Assembly (NCBI RefSeq): GCF_037478005.1
Contig: NZ_CP144164.1
Span: 1,984,001-2,048,000 of the forward strand
DNA from: Alteromonas sp. M12
Lineage (GTDB): Bacteria; Pseudomonadota; Gammaproteobacteria; Enterobacterales; Alteromonadaceae
Reading direction: 5' to 3'
Length of the DNA stretch: 64,000 bases
Shown piece after piece: positions 46,254 through 55,357 of this stretch. Under the pieces are notes generated by a model. The model was not told the DNA's origin. It was given only the letters and a program-made list of their open reading frames with translations, and searched no databases. The position numbers and the translations under genes were made by a program. The stretch's first letter is position 1. Each line of letters begins with the position of its first letter.

Positions 46254-49058
46254 ATGTCTGAAAGACGAAATACAGTGAGTAAACCAATGACACTATGTGC
46301 CATTTTTACTTTGTTTCTAATTGTTGCTTGTGAATCAGGAAAAGTTGAATCACGTTTAGAAGTAAATGGAGCAGATATTTTTTCATTGAGCGCTCCTAGC
46401 TCTCTTGAGGTTGGAGAAGGCTTTGTAAATCCTATTGGTTATTACGAACAACAGCCTCGTTTTTCTTGGAAAATTGGACAAGACTCTAATGTAAAATTCC
46501 AGACAGCTTACCAAATTCAAGTTGCGTTTAATGCGGATGATTTTGCAAACAATGACACATTATGGGATAGCCAAAAAATTGAATCGAGCCAAACGTCTTG
46601 GATTAGATATTTAGGTAAGCGTTTGTCATCTCGTCAACAAATTGTTTGGCGAGTTCGAATTTGGGATGAGCAAGATAGATCATCCTCATGGAGTGAGCCT
46701 CAATCAATAGAGTTAGGCCTGCTTGATAATCAAGATTGGCAAGCAAAATGGATTGGACACGCTGACACCAATTTAACCAAAAAACCATCCCAATCTACAT
46801 TGGCGACACCTCAGTATTTGCGTAAAGTTTTCAAAGTTAAAGACAACGTTAAACAAGCACGTTTATATATAACCTCAAAAGGATTGTTTAAGCCTTACGT
46901 TAATGGAACTGAAGTATCAACCGAAGATGTAATGACCCCAGGTTGGACGCCTTACGCTAAACGTATCGAATCTCTGACCTATGATCTTACTGATAGCTTA
47001 AAGTTGGGTGACAATGTTATTGCAGCCAGTATCGCTGGTGGTTGGTACGCTGGCCGTGTGTATAAATTTACCGACAAAGATCATAGGCTACCGGCACGAT
47101 TGTTAGCACAACTGGAAATAATCTATGCAGATGGTTCTCGTCAGGTAGTCGTTACAGATAGCAGTTGGTCGGCTTCACAGTCAGGTCCTATTCGATTCGC
47201 CAGTATTTACGACGGCGAGCGATACGACCAAGCTCTTGAAATGGAAGGATGGACAAGTGCAAATTTTCAGCATGAGGCATGGTCAGATGCAATTGAAGAA
47301 CCTTTAGATAATAACGTTTCTATTACCCCTAAGCGACATGCACCGATCCGCATAACAGAAGAGTTACCAATTCAAGATATTGTTAGTAGCCAAGACGGGG
47401 TGGTTATATTTGATTTTGGTCAAAATATGGTGGGAGTGCCGAAGCTTAATATACCTGTTGTAGCCGGACAAGAAGTAAAGGTGCGTTATGCAGAAGCGTT
47501 ACACAAGGGGGAGTTTTATACCGACAATTACCGTAGTGCTGAATCGACTAACTACTTCCTTCCTAGTAAAACCGGGGTGATTGAATACCAGCCAACTTTT
47601 ACCTATCACGGCTATCGTTATATAGAAATTTCTGGTTTGGATGCTAAGCAAACTCCCAGCAAAGACTGGGCTACAGCAATGATTCAGCATTCTGATGTGA
47701 ATATACATGCTAGCTTTAAAAGTTCGCATGCTAAGTTAAATAAGCTATCTGAAAATATTATTTGGGGCATGAGAAGTAACTTTTTCGACATTCCATTAGA
47801 TTGTCCACAGCGGGATGAGCGTTTAGGGTGGACTGGTGATGCACAAGTATTCGTTACTCCTTCCATGTATATGGCAGATGTTTATGGTTTCTGGTCCGCA
47901 TGGTTACAAAGCATTCGTGAAGAGCAGGGGCCTGACGGAAAAATACCGTTATACGTTCCTTTCGTTGAGTGGATTAACTTTGCATCTTCAGGTTGGGGAG
48001 ATGCAGTAACGATTATTCCATGGGAACTTTACACCGCAACAGGTGATGAAGCTATCCTGTCAGACAACTTCGAAATGATGAAAGCTTGGGTCGGTTACCA
48101 TGAAAAGAAAAGTGAAAACCTGATTTCTAATATGAATACTTTTGGTGATTGGTTACAGCCTTTTCCTCAAAATTTAAAAGAAGGTGACAATGGTAATCGT
48201 GGTAATACTGATTTTAGTCTCATAGGAACTGCATATTTTGCACATTCCACAGAGTTAACTCTTAAAGCAGCAAAAGTGTTAAATAAGAGTGGCGATGTGG
48301 CTGCGTTAACTAAGTTACATAGCAAAATTAAAGCTGCGTTTATGGCCCAGTTTTTTGATCAGCAGTTAAATCTTAAAAAAGAAGACGCAATACCTACACA
48401 AACCACTTATTTATTAGGTTTAGCTTATGATTTATTTCCAGTGGAAAAGCGTGACCTTGCTTTAGAGAAGTTGATAGAACTAATCCGAGAAGCCGATTCT
48501 CATTTACGTACGGGATTTTTAGGTACGCCTTTATTAACCAAAGTGCTACAGGATGCCGGTCGCAGTGATGTCATCTATGAATTGCTATTTAAAGAATCAT
48601 ACCCTTCTTGGTTTTACTCAATTAATAACGGCGCTACTACGACATGGGAGCGTTGGAATTCGTATTCACTCGAAGATGGTTTTAACCCGCAAGGAATGAA
48701 CTCACTAAATCACTATGCTTATGGCACTGTGTCTCGCTGGTTTTATGAGGGAATATTGGGCATAACGCCAGCAAAACCTGGCTTCTCACATATCCGAATT
48801 GCCCCTCAGTTTGGCCATGAATTAAGCCAAGCAAAAGGCGGATACATCACTCCCCAAGGAGAGGTTAAGGTTGATTGGACTATTAAAAATGAGCAACTAA
48901 TCATGAATGTAATCGTGCCTAAAAACACAACAGCAGATTTTGTGTTGCCCCAAGTTAGTAATTTAACTATGGCGTTAAATGAAAAAAGTACAGCTCTAAA
49001 TAAGCTTACTAATTTAGGGCCTGGAACTTATCAAATAACCGGGAATATTCAACTGTAG
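46254..49058 (+). CDS. GH78 alpha-L-rhamnosidase (lipoprotein)
   Basis: 934 residues. A lipobox is in IFTLFLIVACESG. The N-terminal beta-sandwich (LEVNGADIFSL to LGLLDNQDW) is followed by a second domain (LYITSKGLFKPYVNGTEVS) and the alpha/alpha barrel, which has the GH78 signature PLDCPQRDERLGWTGDAQVF and TTTWERWNSYSLEDGF. The C-terminal domain holds GITPAKPGFSHIRIAPQ. It releases alpha-L-rhamnose from oligosaccharides and so links the locus to the rhamnose catabolic genes. GTGGAGT lies just upstream of the start. Confidence 0.95.
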   Translation: MSERRNTVSKPMTLCAIFTLFLIVACESGKVESRLEVNGADIFSLSAPSSLEVGEGFVNPIGYYEQQPRFSWKIGQDSNVKFQTAYQIQVAFNADDFANNDTLWDSQKIESSQTSWIRYLGKRLSSRQQIVWRVRIWDEQDRSSSWSEPQSIELGLLDNQDWQAKWIGHADTNLTKKPSQSTLATPQYLRKVFKVKDNVKQARLYITSKGLFKPYVNGTEVSTEDVMTPGWTPYAKRIESLTYDLTDSLKLGDNVIAASIAGGWYAGRVYKFTDKDHRLPARLLAQLEIIYADGSRQVVVTDSSWSASQSGPIRFASIYDGERYDQALEMEGWTSANFQHEAWSDAIEEPLDNNVSITPKRHAPIRITEELPIQDIVSSQDGVVIFDFGQNMVGVPKLNIPVVAGQEVKVRYAEALHKGEFYTDNYRSAESTNYFLPSKTGVIEYQPTFTYHGYRYIEISGLDAKQTPSKDWATAMIQHSDVNIHASFKSSHAKLNKLSENIIWGMRSNFFDIPLDCPQRDERLGWTGDAQVFVTPSMYMADVYGFWSAWLQSIREEQGPDGKIPLYVPFVEWINFASSGWGDAVTIIPWELYTATGDEAILSDNFEMMKAWVGYHEKKSENLISNMNTFGDWLQPFPQNLKEGDNGNRGNTDFSLIGTAYFAHSTELTLKAAKVLNKSGDVAALTKLHSKIKAAFMAQFFDQQLNLKKEDAIPTQTTYLLGLAYDLFPVEKRDLALEKLIELIREADSHLRTGFLGTPLLTKVLQDAGRSDVIYELLFKESYPSWFYSINNGATTTWERWNSYSLEDGFNPQGMNSLNHYAYGTVSRWFYEGILGITPAKPGFSHIRIAPQFGHELSQAKGGYITPQGEVKVDWTIKNEQLIMNVIVPKNTTADFVLPQVSNLTMALNEKSTALNKLTNLGPGTYQITGNIQL

Positions 49059-49153
49059 ATTTTCATTAGTTGACTATTAATCACAATACACCAAGAGCTA
49101 TATATAAATATTGTAAAACGAGCTTATGGAAGAAATGAATATCAGGAGTAAGC

Positions 49154-50590
49154 ATGTTTTTTTTATGGAAATTAAATAAATACAAATTTGCAGTCAATAA
49201 ACGAAAGTTGACATTGGTACTCTTTGTTCTTGCTTCAGTTGTAGCTTGTAGCAATGCAAAGACTGAAGCAGTTGATGAAGTAAATTCGCTCGATAATAAT
49301 GCCGCACTGCCTAACATTTTATTAATTTTATCTGATGATCATGCTTGGAATGATTATGGGTTTATGGGGCATGACATCATTAACACTCCTTCATTGGACA
49401 ACTTAGCCGGTGAGGGAGTGACCTTTAAGCGAGGTTATGTACCTACGTCACTATGTCGACCATCTCTGGCTACAATTGCTACTGGCTATTATGCTTTTCA
49501 GCATGGCATTACCGGTAACGATCCTTCTCGTGAATTACCAGGTGGGAAGGGTGGCGAATTATATGAAACACAGCGCGCTCAAATCATCGCAAAAATTGAT
49601 CACGTGGCGACTTTGCCCCAATTGCTTAAGACCAAAGGGTATGTGTCTTTACAAACGGGCAAATGGTGGGAAGGAAGTTTTCAGCGTGGAGGATTTGATC
49701 AAGGAATGACCAGAGGGTTTCCCGAAGAAGGTGGGCGTCATGGTGATGATGGGCTCAAGATAGGTCGTGAGGGGGTTAACACAATTACAGACTTTATCGA
49801 TGAATCAAGTGCTGCGAACAAACCATTTTTTGTTTGGTATGCGCCTTATATGCCTCATGCCCCCCACAACCCCCCCCAGCGTATTTTGAAAAAGTATGAA
49901 AACAAAGGGCTACCTATATCGATAGCTAAATATTATGCGATGATTGAATGGTTTGATGAAACCAATGGGCAGCTATTTGATCATCTTGAAAAGAAAGGTC
50001 TGAAAGACAATACCCTAATTGTGTATGTTTCAGATAATGGGTGGGTAGCTAATCCTACTCAAACCGGACGATTTTTACCTCGCTCAAAACAAAGTCCGGG
50101 AGAAAGCGGTGTTCGTACACCAATAATGTTTTCGTTACCAAGCCAATTAAACGCACAAATGCGAACTGAAGTTGTCAGTAGCATTGATATCGTTCCCACC
50201 ATTTTAGGCGCTGCAGGAATAGAGGTTCCTAACGATTTGCCCGGTGAAAATTTATTTTCCAACATGAAAAACGAGAGCCCGATTGTCCGTGTTAAGATTT
50301 TTGGTGAAGGTTTTGCTCATGATATGGACGATCTAAACGATCCTGAATCTACCTTGTTGTATCGCTGGGTGATCGAAGATAAATGGAAACTAATTTTAAG
50401 TTATGACGGCAAAAACGTGAGTTATCAGAAATATCACGAGGATGTGTTGTCAGGGCCGCGTTTGTACAACTTGTTAGAGGATGAACACGAAACGAACAAC
50501 TTAGCCAGCGCTCATCCAGATGTGGTGGCTCGATTGTCTGAAAAGCTAAAGAGTTGGTATCCAGTGAATAAACGCACAGTATTGCAATAA
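49154..50590 (+). CDS. S1-family sulfatase with atypical C-x-P-x-L motif
   Basis: 478 residues. The start ATG is 7 nt after AGGAG. A lipobox ends in VASVVACSN. Metal motifs are ILLILSDDHAWNDYGFMG and LIVYVSDNGWVANPT. The modification motif is TSLCRPSLATIATG, where the Arg of C-x-P-x-R is replaced by Leu; I have seen similar versions in marine sulfatases, but formylglycine formation is not guaranteed. It is third in a run with the sulfatase and rhamnosidase and precedes the propeller lyase by 59 bp. Confidence 0.9.
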   Translation: MFFLWKLNKYKFAVNKRKLTLVLFVLASVVACSNAKTEAVDEVNSLDNNAALPNILLILSDDHAWNDYGFMGHDIINTPSLDNLAGEGVTFKRGYVPTSLCRPSLATIATGYYAFQHGITGNDPSRELPGGKGGELYETQRAQIIAKIDHVATLPQLLKTKGYVSLQTGKWWEGSFQRGGFDQGMTRGFPEEGGRHGDDGLKIGREGVNTITDFIDESSAANKPFFVWYAPYMPHAPHNPPQRILKKYENKGLPISIAKYYAMIEWFDETNGQLFDHLEKKGLKDNTLIVYVSDNGWVANPTQTGRFLPRSKQSPGESGVRTPIMFSLPSQLNAQMRTEVVSSIDIVPTILGAAGIEVPNDLPGENLFSNMKNESPIVRVKIFGEGFAHDMDDLNDPESTLLYRWVIEDKWKLILSYDGKNVSYQKYHEDVLSGPRLYNLLEDEHETNNLASAHPDVVARLSEKLKSWYPVNKRTVLQ

Positions 50591-50649
50591 CAGTTGAGCA
50601 CGCGCTCAATTAAGAAATAAGAGGTGTAACAGTCTATGAGAAAATTACT

Positions 50650-52080
50650 ATGAAAACGATGATTTCGAATTTTAGGTTCGTGTTTTTTGCTATGAGTTGT
50701 GGTTTGCTTGCAGCATGCAGTAATCAAACAACGACCAATAATATCACAACGCAAAAAGTAGATTATTTTGCTGATAATGCTTTTGGGAACCCACTCGCTA
50801 TTGTTCAGCATCCCGCCGGCGTGCACGCAAATGGCATTACGTACGTATCTTATCAAGGGCCCTTAGAAGATCCTTATGTGGCTTCGTATAACCACGAAAC
50901 AGGTGAGTGGTACGGTCCATTTAAAGCGGGAGTTAGCGAAATGGGTAAGGATCCATCTCGTCCTAAAATCGATAACCACGGTAAACCTACTATGTTAATC
51001 GATGATCTTGGTTACATTCATGTCTTTTTTGGTGGTCACGGAGGCACGCCTGAGCACGGTAAAAATCTTTTGGGAAATCATCATTACGGTCGCAATAAAC
51101 ATGTGGTGACAAAAAATCCAGGTGACATTAGTCAGTGGCAAGAGTTAGACACCATTCCAGCTTTTGGTACCTATAATCAAGCGGTTAAAATGGATAACGG
51201 TGATATCTATCTCTTTTATCGCCACGGAGCTCACCGCAGTGATTGGGTTTATCAAAAGTCTACCGATCATGGCCGGACATTTGATGCGCCAATATCTTTC
51301 TTAAAACATAAAAAACGTGATGATATTAAGGCCGACGATAGTTGGTACGCTTGGGTAAGCAAAGGAGAAGGTGACGATATCATTGTGTCTTATGATTACC
51401 ATGTTTGCTGGAATAACGGTGCAGGTATTAATGGCAGAGGACATACAACAGAACGTCATGATGCTTATTACATGGTTTTTGATACCCAACAAGGGTCTTG
51501 GCACAATATTAAAAACGAAAACGTGAACCTCCCGGTTACTCGGGAAGTTGCTAATGATCAAACTCTAGTTGCTAGGACTGGGGACGATTGGACTTTTAAC
51601 GGCTCTGCACATATAGATAACGAAGGTTATCCTCATATTGCCACTAACATTGGGAAAGATTTGGGACAAAAAACAGGGGGTCCTAAACAGACTAGCTATT
51701 TTCGTTGGACTGGGAACGAGTGGGTAGGCGGCAATTACGTTAATCCCCAGTCCCGTGACGATAATACTGATACTCGTGGTGACTTTTTCTTTAATTCCGC
51801 AAACGAAGTGACATTTGCACTCGGTTATCAACAACAAGAGGATGGGGTGATTGCCTATTTTACTAGTGCTGATGGCGGCAAATCGTTTAATAAAAGGAAA
51901 GAATTATTAAGACGCGAAGGTGCCAACTGGGCGTTAACTGCCATTATTGATAATGCGCACCCTGACGCTCGGTTGATTGTGGCGGAAAAACAAAAGGGGA
52001 GTAATTGGCATAAATTATATTTGCTAGGAGACAATGGACCTGTAAAACGTAATATGCAAGATGCTAACTTAGTTAAATAG
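50650..52080 (+). CDS. Beta-propeller polysaccharide lyase candidate A (PL24/PL25-like)
   Basis: 476 residues. A lipobox (GLLAACSNQ, Cys23) is followed by about seven repeats with aromatic-rich strands. HPAGVHANGITYVSYQGPLEDPYVASY, HVFFGGHGG (His130), GRNKHVV (His151) and GDIYLFYRHGAHRSDWVYQKS are shared with two other proteins of this locus. The spacing of 21 between the two histidines agrees, as I recall, with the catalytic pair of characterised ulvan lyases of families PL24/PL25. It cleaves uronate-rhamnose linkages by elimination, probably at the cell surface. The family number cannot be set by eye. Confidence 0.75.
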   Translation: MKTMISNFRFVFFAMSCGLLAACSNQTTTNNITTQKVDYFADNAFGNPLAIVQHPAGVHANGITYVSYQGPLEDPYVASYNHETGEWYGPFKAGVSEMGKDPSRPKIDNHGKPTMLIDDLGYIHVFFGGHGGTPEHGKNLLGNHHYGRNKHVVTKNPGDISQWQELDTIPAFGTYNQAVKMDNGDIYLFYRHGAHRSDWVYQKSTDHGRTFDAPISFLKHKKRDDIKADDSWYAWVSKGEGDDIIVSYDYHVCWNNGAGINGRGHTTERHDAYYMVFDTQQGSWHNIKNENVNLPVTREVANDQTLVARTGDDWTFNGSAHIDNEGYPHIATNIGKDLGQKTGGPKQTSYFRWTGNEWVGGNYVNPQSRDDNTDTRGDFFFNSANEVTFALGYQQQEDGVIAYFTSADGGKSFNKRKELLRREGANWALTAIIDNAHPDARLIVAEKQKGSNWHKLYLLGDNGPVKRNMQDANLVK

Positions 52081-52098
52081 CGTCGTTAACAAACCAAG

Positions 52099-52120
52099 AA
52101 GCAGACATATACTGCTTTTT
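52099..52120 (+). terminator. Rho-independent terminator after lyase candidate A
   Basis: AAGCAG and CTGCTT form a stem with an ACATATA loop and a T5 tail. It separates this operon from the next propeller gene. Confidence 0.75.
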
Positions 52121-52482
52121 GGTGCCCCACTAGTTTATACATATTTATCGATTACAGACTACTGAGCATAAACGCATACTGAAATAAACCTAATGCGGCG
52201 TGTGTGATAGCCCATATTTGCTTTAACGCAGCCTCGACACACTGCAAATAAAATGCATCAGCAGACAGCCAATTACTTTCCAAATTTCACTCCAATAGGA
52301 AATTATAAAGTGGAAATTTATTTTTCATGATCATAGGTTCATTTTTGTGTGACTTGAAATGATTGTTAATGTTTAAAGTGTATTGGTTTTGGTGTAATCT
52401 GAGGTGATGTTCGATTGTTTGTTGTCTCTTAACGTTTTAGCAAATCACTTAATGCTGAACAGAGGCGAAGGAGAAGTTTGCT
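52121..52482. other. Intergenic region before lyase candidate B
   Basis: About 360 bp without an ORF. It contains AAATGATTGTTAATG at 52357, similar to elements before the second sulfatase, and must carry the promoter of the following lyase pair. Confidence 0.4.
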
Positions 52483-54186
52483 ATGAAGTTTGCTAACCAA
52501 TTATTTGGTTATGGGTTTTATAAATCCACCATCCCTGTTTTAGCGCCTCTGCTAGTGTCGTTGAGTCTTGTGTGTGCTGGATGTGTTTCTAACCATACCC
52601 TCAAAGAAGATACGGCTAAGCATGACTTTTTAGAAAAACGGAAAATGCTAATCGAAAAATATTCGGAGAAAGATAACGTATTTTCGACATTGCACGGGCA
52701 GATAGATTCGAATGATCTAGAAAGTAGTGATTATTGGCGCTGGCGTATCGATCAATACATGTACGGACAGTATCCTGAATATCAAGTAATCTACGATTCT
52801 TTTAGGCAAGGCAGAACATTTAATCAAATCTACGGATTATCTTCGGAAAATTTGGGACCTAAAACTCCATTACCCGACAATATGCCAGCACTACCACATG
52901 GCTACTTTACCGAAAATTTGCCAGGAAACCCTCATCGAGGCTGGCATACAGTGGTGGGTGATACTGTGTATATTACTTATCAAGGCCATTTAACCGACCC
53001 TTATATTGCCAGTTACAACCTCAATACTCATCAATGGCACGGTCCTAACAGAGCAGCAAAAAGCACGCTGTCCAAGGGGGACAGAAAAATCGATAGTCAC
53101 GGTCGTCCTATTATTGAACTAGATAGCAACGGCCATTTGCATATTGTCTACGGCGGTCACGGCGGTGAGAGAGAAGACGGACTAAATCCGCTTTCTATTG
53201 ATACTCCTCATGCTGGTGGCAGAATGTTGCATGTGATGTCTGAAAAACCTTATGACATAAGCAGTTTCGTTTACGTGAACGATATCTCTCCGTTTGCCTC
53301 GTATACGAAAAGCTATAAAATGGGAAATGGAGACATATATTTGTTTACTCGAGCTGGTACCCATAAGTCTCCTTGGGTTTATTATAAAATGAAGAATGGT
53401 CAGCAACATTTTGAAGACCCGGTCATTATTACTTGGCCAACCCCACAGCAAGATACCCCGATCAATGTAGATACCTTTTATATCAATCCTGTCGCGATCT
53501 CAGATACTGAAATTGCCATTAGTTTTCTATGGCATGAATGTAACTTTAACGAAGTTCATAATAAAACGAATTATGGAAGGGTTAACGCTTACTTCATGAA
53601 GCTAGATACTGAAAGTGGTAACTTCTATAACGCACAAAATGAAGTGTTGAGTTTACCCATCACATTAAAACAAGCGAATGCTAAAACATTAGCATTTGAT
53701 TCAACTAGGCGTGAAGAAACCCCATTTAATACTAAACCAATCATATTGAAAGGCGGCACTCCCGCGGTCGCTTATGAGGCACTTACAGATGATTTTCGCG
53801 AATGGCGAATGACTGCCTTTAAAAATGGTAAATGGATTCACAGTCTTCCGATACCTGAAACGGTTAACAGAACTTTGCGCGACAGTAATGATGTTGAAAT
53901 TGTTAACCTTGAAATATTAGACAATTCGAATGAGTCGCCAATGGCGCTAGTTGTTTACAAAGACAGCAATGGCAAAACGATATTTGCAGAGGCTGAGAGT
54001 GACAACGGCCGGGATTGGCACGTAACAAAAAAACATTTGAAATTAGAAAATGTTCGTATCCAAATGGAAGCGGTTAAAAACCGTTTAGGCGACACAGTTG
54101 CTGTAGTATTGAACCTTAAAAAGGGCGCTTCACAACGTTTGTATTTGTGGCACGAAGGTACTTTTAGAACGCCTCTTATAGACTAA
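52483..54186 (+). CDS. Beta-propeller polysaccharide lyase candidate B (divergent, with N-terminal extension)
   Basis: 567 residues. A lipobox (SLVCAGC) is followed by about 110 unassigned residues (HDFLEKRKMLIEKYSEKDNVF and RWRIDQYMYGQYPEYQ), then the propeller: VVGDTVYITYQGHLTDPYIASYN, HIVYGGHGGEREDG, GDIYLFTRAGTHKSPWVYYK. The second conserved His is displaced (RMLHVM, 24 residues after the GGHGG His) and the FYRHGAH motif reads FTRAGTH, so one conserved His is lost. It may have different specificity or be catalytically altered. It is followed after 49 bp by the jelly-roll gene. Confidence 0.7.
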   Translation: MKFANQLFGYGFYKSTIPVLAPLLVSLSLVCAGCVSNHTLKEDTAKHDFLEKRKMLIEKYSEKDNVFSTLHGQIDSNDLESSDYWRWRIDQYMYGQYPEYQVIYDSFRQGRTFNQIYGLSSENLGPKTPLPDNMPALPHGYFTENLPGNPHRGWHTVVGDTVYITYQGHLTDPYIASYNLNTHQWHGPNRAAKSTLSKGDRKIDSHGRPIIELDSNGHLHIVYGGHGGEREDGLNPLSIDTPHAGGRMLHVMSEKPYDISSFVYVNDISPFASYTKSYKMGNGDIYLFTRAGTHKSPWVYYKMKNGQQHFEDPVIITWPTPQQDTPINVDTFYINPVAISDTEIAISFLWHECNFNEVHNKTNYGRVNAYFMKLDTESGNFYNAQNEVLSLPITLKQANAKTLAFDSTRREETPFNTKPIILKGGTPAVAYEALTDDFREWRMTAFKNGKWIHSLPIPETVNRTLRDSNDVEIVNLEILDNSNESPMALVVYKDSNGKTIFAEAESDNGRDWHVTKKHLKLENVRIQMEAVKNRLGDTVAVVLNLKKGASQRLYLWHEGTFRTPLID

Positions 54187-54235
54187 ATTTCATTTTTTTG
54201 AGGCTTCTAGAGTAATTAAACAAGAGAAAATTTGC

Positions 54236-55213
54236 ATGTTAAAAATGAAGTGTCTTAATGTTTTACTCGCTTGCTTATTAGCGGCGTGTGGTAACGATAA
54301 CAATAAAATTAATTCAAACGATGGTTTTAGTAAAGATGCAGACACAAAGCAGCATACTGAAACTCAGAATTATATGCCCTTGATTTATGAATCATTTGAG
54401 AGTGGTGGTTGGAATGCGGCATCTCCACGAGGCTTTACGCCGGGTTTGATTGCTAATTTGGAAAAAAACTTCATGTTTAATCAACTTCAAGGCAACCACT
54501 CTTTTAGTTTAGAACGTGAAATTGTACGTGAAGGTAATCTCGCGGCCAAACTTGTATGGTATCACCAGCGTCCAGAAGCCTTTAACGGTGACAAAAATAC
54601 AATCGATAACGTCGACCGAAAGGCCATGTTTCATGGCTATAAAACACAAAAAGTGAAGGGCGCTGAAGCTTGGTATGGATTTAGTGTTTATTTTCCGACT
54701 GAAGGCACTAAAGATGAGCTAAACCCTTGGTTGTTTTTTCAAATTCATGGTAGTGCCGATAAACGCCTAAAAGAGCATTCGCGTAACCCACCATTTAGTT
54801 TAACTCTTTCCAAAGAAGGCTTGCGTGGAAACTGGAAATGGGATCCTCACGAATTGAGCCCCACAAGGAATGGTGACGGCACAGAGTATTTTGAAATTCC
54901 AGGTAAAAAAATTGATTATCTGGATAGATGGGTTGATTTTGTTCTTCATGTCAAAGTGGATTATTCCGAGGAAAAAAACGGGCTCGTTGAACTATGGGTT
55001 GATGGCAGTAAGGTGTTAAATAAACACAAAATCCAATTCGGCTATAACGATGACAAAGGTATTTATCCATCTTGGGGAATGTACTTTAACGGCGATCTAA
55101 GTGTGATGAAAAACGACCACTATTTGTATCTTGATGCGATAAGAATGACTGATGATGCCAATGCCAGCTATGAGACTGTCGCACCTGTAAATCCAGCTAA
55201 TCGATTAGACTAG
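54236..55213 (+). CDS. Jelly-roll polysaccharide lyase candidate (heparin lyase I-like, lipoprotein)
   Basis: 325 residues. A lipobox (CLLAACGND) is followed by a beta-jelly-roll: YESFESGGWNAASPRGFTPGL, AWYGFSVYFPTEGTK, NPWLFFQIHGSADKRLKE, WVDFVLHVKVDYSEEKNGLVELWVDGSKVL and YLYLDAIRMTDD. The IHG motif and the WxDFVxH strand are typical of PF14099 polysaccharide lyases, a fold also used by family PL28 ulvan lyases. Substrate is inferred from the locus. It ends just before a bidirectional terminator and convergent lyase candidate C. Confidence 0.72.
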   Translation: MLKMKCLNVLLACLLAACGNDNNKINSNDGFSKDADTKQHTETQNYMPLIYESFESGGWNAASPRGFTPGLIANLEKNFMFNQLQGNHSFSLEREIVREGNLAAKLVWYHQRPEAFNGDKNTIDNVDRKAMFHGYKTQKVKGAEAWYGFSVYFPTEGTKDELNPWLFFQIHGSADKRLKEHSRNPPFSLTLSKEGLRGNWKWDPHELSPTRNGDGTEYFEIPGKKIDYLDRWVDFVLHVKVDYSEEKNGLVELWVDGSKVLNKHKIQFGYNDDKGIYPSWGMYFNGDLSVMKNDHYLYLDAIRMTDDANASYETVAPVNPANRLD

Positions 55214-55298
55214 ATAGCTTCGCTTACATTTTACTGGTTAAATACACGACACGAAAAGAGCTTATTGCTGTGCGCGCGGTTCAAACTAATAAGTATAG

Positions 55299-55357
55299 AG
55301 CGAGCTTACTTGTTTCTTTAAACAAATATTGAAGAACAAATATAGCTCGCTATTTTT
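55299..55357. terminator. Convergent terminator between two lyase genes
   Basis: AGCGAGCT at 55299-55306 pairs with AGCTCGCT at 55344-55351, and a second hairpin (TTGTTT/AAACAA) lies inside. The right arm is followed by ATTTTT on the plus strand and overlaps the stop codon of the minus-strand gene. Confidence 0.7.
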
